Source: Pseudacidobacterium sp036264445 (lineage in GTDB: Bacteria > Acidobacteriota > Terriglobia > Terriglobales > Acidobacteriaceae). Taken from it: DNA of 9,299 nt. The notes beneath the pieces are model-generated. The model was not told the DNA's origin and did no database searches. It worked only from the letters and a program-made list of their open reading frames with translations. This document shows positions 7,200 through 9,299 of the stretch, piece by piece. Position numbers and translations under genes: made by a program. Position 1 is the stretch's first letter. Each line of letters begins with the position of its first letter. The stretch spans positions 1 to 9,299 of the forward strand of contig DATAQW010000214.1 of assembly GCA_036264445.1 (NCBI GenBank), given 5' to 3'.

Positions 7200-7256
7200 T
7201 TTTGTCGTCCCGACCGGAGCGCAGAACGCGGAGCGGAGGGACCTGCCGTTCTTAAA
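7200..7256. repeat. Putative dispersed intergenic repeat upstream of malQ
   Basis: The GC-rich stretch around GTCGTCCCGACCGGAGCG (7204-7221) and GCGGAGCGGAGGGACCTGC (7228-7246) strongly resembles a short non-coding repeat I recall scattered between genes in Acidobacteriaceae. Its ends contain the inverted pair GTCCC (7207-7211) and GGGAC (7238-7242), and its interior holds purine-rich near-repeats (CCGGAGCG, GCGGAGCGGAGG). It stops only a few bases from the possible malQ -10 box. The family assignment is from memory; there is no second copy in the window to compare. Confidence 0.45.
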
Positions 7257-7285
7257 AATGAGTTTCCACCGCAATTTCATTGAAA

Positions 7286-7330
7286 GGGAAAAAGGCCCGC
7301 GATTCGAAAGATTCCAAACCGCGGGCCTTA
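7286..7330 (-). terminator. Rho-independent terminator of the ppiD-like gene
   Basis: On the minus strand, a perfect 10-base stem AAGGCCCGCG/CGCGGGCCTT (7292-7301 with 7320-7329) encloses an 18-base loop and is followed at once by TTTTTCCC. It lies about 20 bases after the TAA of the peptidyl-prolyl isomerase gene (7350-7352). This is a textbook intrinsic terminator and insulates malQ from upstream read-through. In the plus direction there is no comparable T-run, so it acts on minus-strand transcripts. Confidence 0.88.
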
Positions 7331-7349
7331 GTTGCTTATTACTTGTATT

Positions 7350-9299
7350 TTACGACTGCTGCTGCTGCGCCCGTTTGTTGACCCGGATGCGGCCTTCCTT
7401 CTGGTATCTATCCATCAGGTTCGTCACAAATACTTCGTACATCTGCTGACGCTGCTGATTCAGCAGCGCATCCCGCGTCGACTCAAAATTCTTCTGAATC
7501 TCATCGGCCGTCGGCAGTTGTTTGTCGATCAGCTTAGCTACTACCGCTGTGCGTCCGGTATTAATTGGCTTGCTGATCTGTCCTACATTCAGATCGAAGA
7601 GCGCGGGCGCAACCTGCGACAGTTGCCCCAGCTCCGGAACCTGGGCTTCGCGGCCAACGAGATCGCTCGTCTTGATCGTCGCTCCGACTTCCTTGGCTGC
7701 TTTAGCCAGATCGTTCTCCGCATGCGCTTTGTCGGCAAGCTCATTCATCTTGCGCGTCAAAAGCTGCGGAAGCTGCTGCTCACGGAAATCATTCAGAATA
7801 TGTGATTTGAACTCCTCAAATGTAGGAGCACGTGCCACCTGCACATCCTTCACTTGAAATACCGCGTATCCATCGCCAGTCGAAGCCACAAGCGGCGCTG
7901 CTCCCGGCTTCGCGGTGAATGCATTGGTGAGCAATTGCGAGCCATCAGCAAGTCCCGGAACAACGGCATTCTGTTCCAGAAAATCCGTCGTGCCTAACTG
8001 CAGGTGATGCGCCGCAGCCGTCTGTTCCAGGCCGCTCTTCTGTGCTTCCTTCGCGAGCTGCTGGGCAAAAGCCTGCAGCGCCTGCGATTCCTTCTGGCGC
8101 GTCAATACAGCTACAATCTCAGGCTTCACTTCATCCAGAGAACGTGTGTGCGCGGTCTGCTTCTCTTCCGTCTGGATGATGTGGTAGCCAAACTTCGTAC
8201 GCACCAGGTCAGAAATCTGCCCAGGCTGCAACGCAAACGCAGCCTTGTCAAACTCCGGCACTGTCACGCCATGCTTGATGAAGCCCAGTTCCCCGCCCTG
8301 ATCTTTGCTGCCCGGGTCATCTGAGTATTTCTTTGCCAGATCAGCAAAGTTTGCGCCGCCGCGCAGCTGTTTCAGGATGTCCTCTGCCTTTTGCCTGGCT
8401 GCAGCATCGGCCTTGGCGTCAGCATTTGGATCGACCTTGATGAGGATGTGCCGCACCTTCGCCTGATCATCGACCTTGTAATCATTCTGGTGCTGCGAGT
8501 AGTACTGCTGGATTTCAGCATCCGTTACCTGCGGAGCGCCACCCGGCAGATTTGCCGTTGTGAATGCTATGTACTGGATCTTGCGTTTTTCAGGAATTGC
8601 TTTGGCATAACGGTCTGCGTTCTGCTTAAAGAACGTCTGCAGCTCTGCATCCGTCGGATTGATCTGCTTGCGCAGGTCGTCAGCGCTGATCACTGCATAG
8701 TCAAATTTGATCTTGGTGGCCTGTTGCGTGAAGGCGTCGCGCACTTGCTGGTCAGAAACCGAAACGCCAGCAGTAATAAACGACTGCAACCGCTGCTGCA
8801 GAATCTCTTTTTTCAGCTCGCTTTCAAACTTGTCGCGCGAGATGCCGAAGTTCTCCGACACCAGGCTGGCATATCGCTCATCGCCGACATATTTGCCGTT
8901 GGGGAAGAGCACCTGCCCCCACATTCCCGTGTGTAGAAAATTGCGCAGGTCCTCATCCGTGACCTGAATGCCGAGGTGTTTCGCTTCCTGAAGCTCAATA
9001 TGCTGTTCGATCAGCCCCTGTCCCACACGCTGCACCATATACGGCAGCACGAAATCCGGGAGCTGCTGACGCTGCATCATGCGCTGCGCAAGCTGCTCCA
9101 CATCCTGCATGGGCACTTCATCGCTGGAGGCAAAAAAGCGACCGAATAGACCGCCTCCGCGAATGGTCGCATAGGTGTCGGCGCTGGAAGCCTGATCATT
9201 GAAGATACCCGGCACCAGCGTAATGACCATGGTGATGCAAGCAACGGCGATGATCACAATGAAGATCGCCTTGACGATGCGGCTGTCTTTCTGAAGGCA
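7350..9299 (-). CDS. ppiD: PpiD/SurA-type peptidyl-prolyl cis-trans isomerase (5' end beyond window)
   Basis: Membrane-anchored periplasmic folding factor with a parvulin domain (EC 5.2.1.8). The frame is open to the right edge: 649 residues are visible, beginning CLQKDSRIVKAIF, which is the usual cytoplasmic start of PpiD, so only a few codons are missing. The GTG at 9257 is internal to the membrane anchor and is not the start. Domains in visible numbering: membrane helix about 10-33; a SurA_N-like helical chaperone region about 60-230, interrupted by extended loops; a parvulin domain about 281-379 with RHILIK (H284), GGELGFI, PEFDKAAFAL and FGYHII (H373), all expected active-site positions; then a C-terminal half of helical/PpiC-like sequence ending in a Q4-S tail. 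E. coli PpiD is about 623 residues, so the size fits. It should assist folding of exported proteins near the Sec translocon. A strong intrinsic terminator follows. The exact subfamily (PpiD or a SurA-like variant) is less certain than the fold. Confidence 0.92.
   Translation of the reverse strand, partial: CLQKDSRIVKAIFIVIIAVACITMVITLVPGIFNDQASSADTYATIRGGGLFGRFFASSDEVPMQDVEQLAQRMMQRQQLPDFVLPYMVQRVGQGLIEQHIELQEAKHLGIQVTDEDLRNFLHTGMWGQVLFPNGKYVGDERYASLVSENFGISRDKFESELKKEILQQRLQSFITAGVSVSDQQVRDAFTQQATKIKFDYAVISADDLRKQINPTDAELQTFFKQNADRYAKAIPEKRKIQYIAFTTANLPGGAPQVTDAEIQQYYSQHQNDYKVDDQAKVRHILIKVDPNADAKADAAARQKAEDILKQLRGGANFADLAKKYSDDPGSKDQGGELGFIKHGVTVPEFDKAAFALQPGQISDLVRTKFGYHIIQTEEKQTAHTRSLDEVKPEIVAVLTRQKESQALQAFAQQLAKEAQKSGLEQTAAAHHLQLGTTDFLEQNAVVPGLADGSQLLTNAFTAKPGAAPLVASTGDGYAVFQVKDVQVARAPTFEEFKSHILNDFREQQLPQLLTRKMNELADKAHAENDLAKAAKEVGATIKTSDLVGREAQVPELGQLSQVAPALFDLNVGQISKPINTGRTAVVAKLIDKQLPTADEIQKNFESTRDALLNQQRQQMYEVFVTNLMDRYQKEGRIRVNKRAQQQQS

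Larger units (their letters stand above)
7175..7349. other. Spacer between the ppiD-like gene and malQ
   Basis: A 175-base gap between two genes read in the same direction. Reading leftwards on the minus strand, it holds the ppiD-like terminator, then an AT-rich stretch (7251-7285), the repeat-like element, and finally a short AT-rich segment with TATAGC and the AGGA ribosome-binding site just before malQ. Because the terminator is strong, malQ very likely has its own promoter in this gap, but no convincing -35/-10 pair is visible. Confidence 0.5.

Noticed and set aside
7355..7369. CTG-repeat tract that might be a phase-variable microsatellite
   Set aside because: It simply encodes the four-glutamine tail of the ppiD-like protein; trinucleotide slippage would not shift the frame, and the tract is short.
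9257..9257. GTG as start codon of the ppiD-like gene
   Set aside because: The frame continues upstream to the window edge with QKDSRIVKAIF, the normal cytoplasmic lead of PpiD. Starting at the GTG would cut into the membrane anchor.
1..9299. A defence, phage or novel multi-gene system
   Set aside because: All larger genes belong to well-known housekeeping, transport or carbohydrate families. There are no integrases, nucleases, toxin-antitoxin pairs or direct-repeat arrays.

Overview
The window looks like a chromosomal segment from an Acidobacteriota species, probably of the Terriglobales/Acidobacteriaceae type. I infer this from three things: a tandem pair of MacB/FtsX-type permeases, a long-form TreY, and intergenic stretches resembling short dispersed repeats I associate with that group. 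No rRNA, tRNA or marker gene is present to prove the taxonomy. Coding density is high and the base composition is moderately GC-rich throughout. I see no phage gene, transposase, tRNA or CRISPR array.

Layout from left to right. (1) Positions 1-2106, minus strand: two consecutive paralogous ABC-transporter permease genes transcribed leftwards with a 19-base gap. The second runs off the left edge. No ATPase is visible. (2) 2107-2252: a short spacer with a hairpin-forming, repeat-like stretch. (3) 2253-2435, minus: a small hypothetical gene of about 60 codons. (4) 2436-2564: a divergent intergenic region with short inverted repeats. (5) 2565-5537, plus: treY, maltooligosyl trehalose synthase. 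(6) 5538-5656: a convergent spacer with a strong hairpin. (7) 5657-7174, minus: malQ, 4-alpha-glucanotransferase. (8) 7175-7349: a spacer with a repeat-like element and a clear Rho-independent terminator. (9) 7350-9299, minus: a membrane-anchored PpiD/SurA-type peptidyl-prolyl isomerase whose first few codons lie beyond the right edge.

The functional core is alpha-glucan metabolism. MalQ disproportionates maltooligosaccharides, and TreY turns the reducing end of such chains into a trehalose linkage. The partner that releases trehalose (TreZ) and the debranching enzyme (TreX) are not in the window. The flanking genes belong to the cell envelope: efflux or lipoprotein-type permeases on one side and a periplasmic folding factor on the other. 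Every gene falls in a known family or is a small hypothetical. I found no convincing new system; the second-look items are intergenic structure, start sites and missing partner genes.
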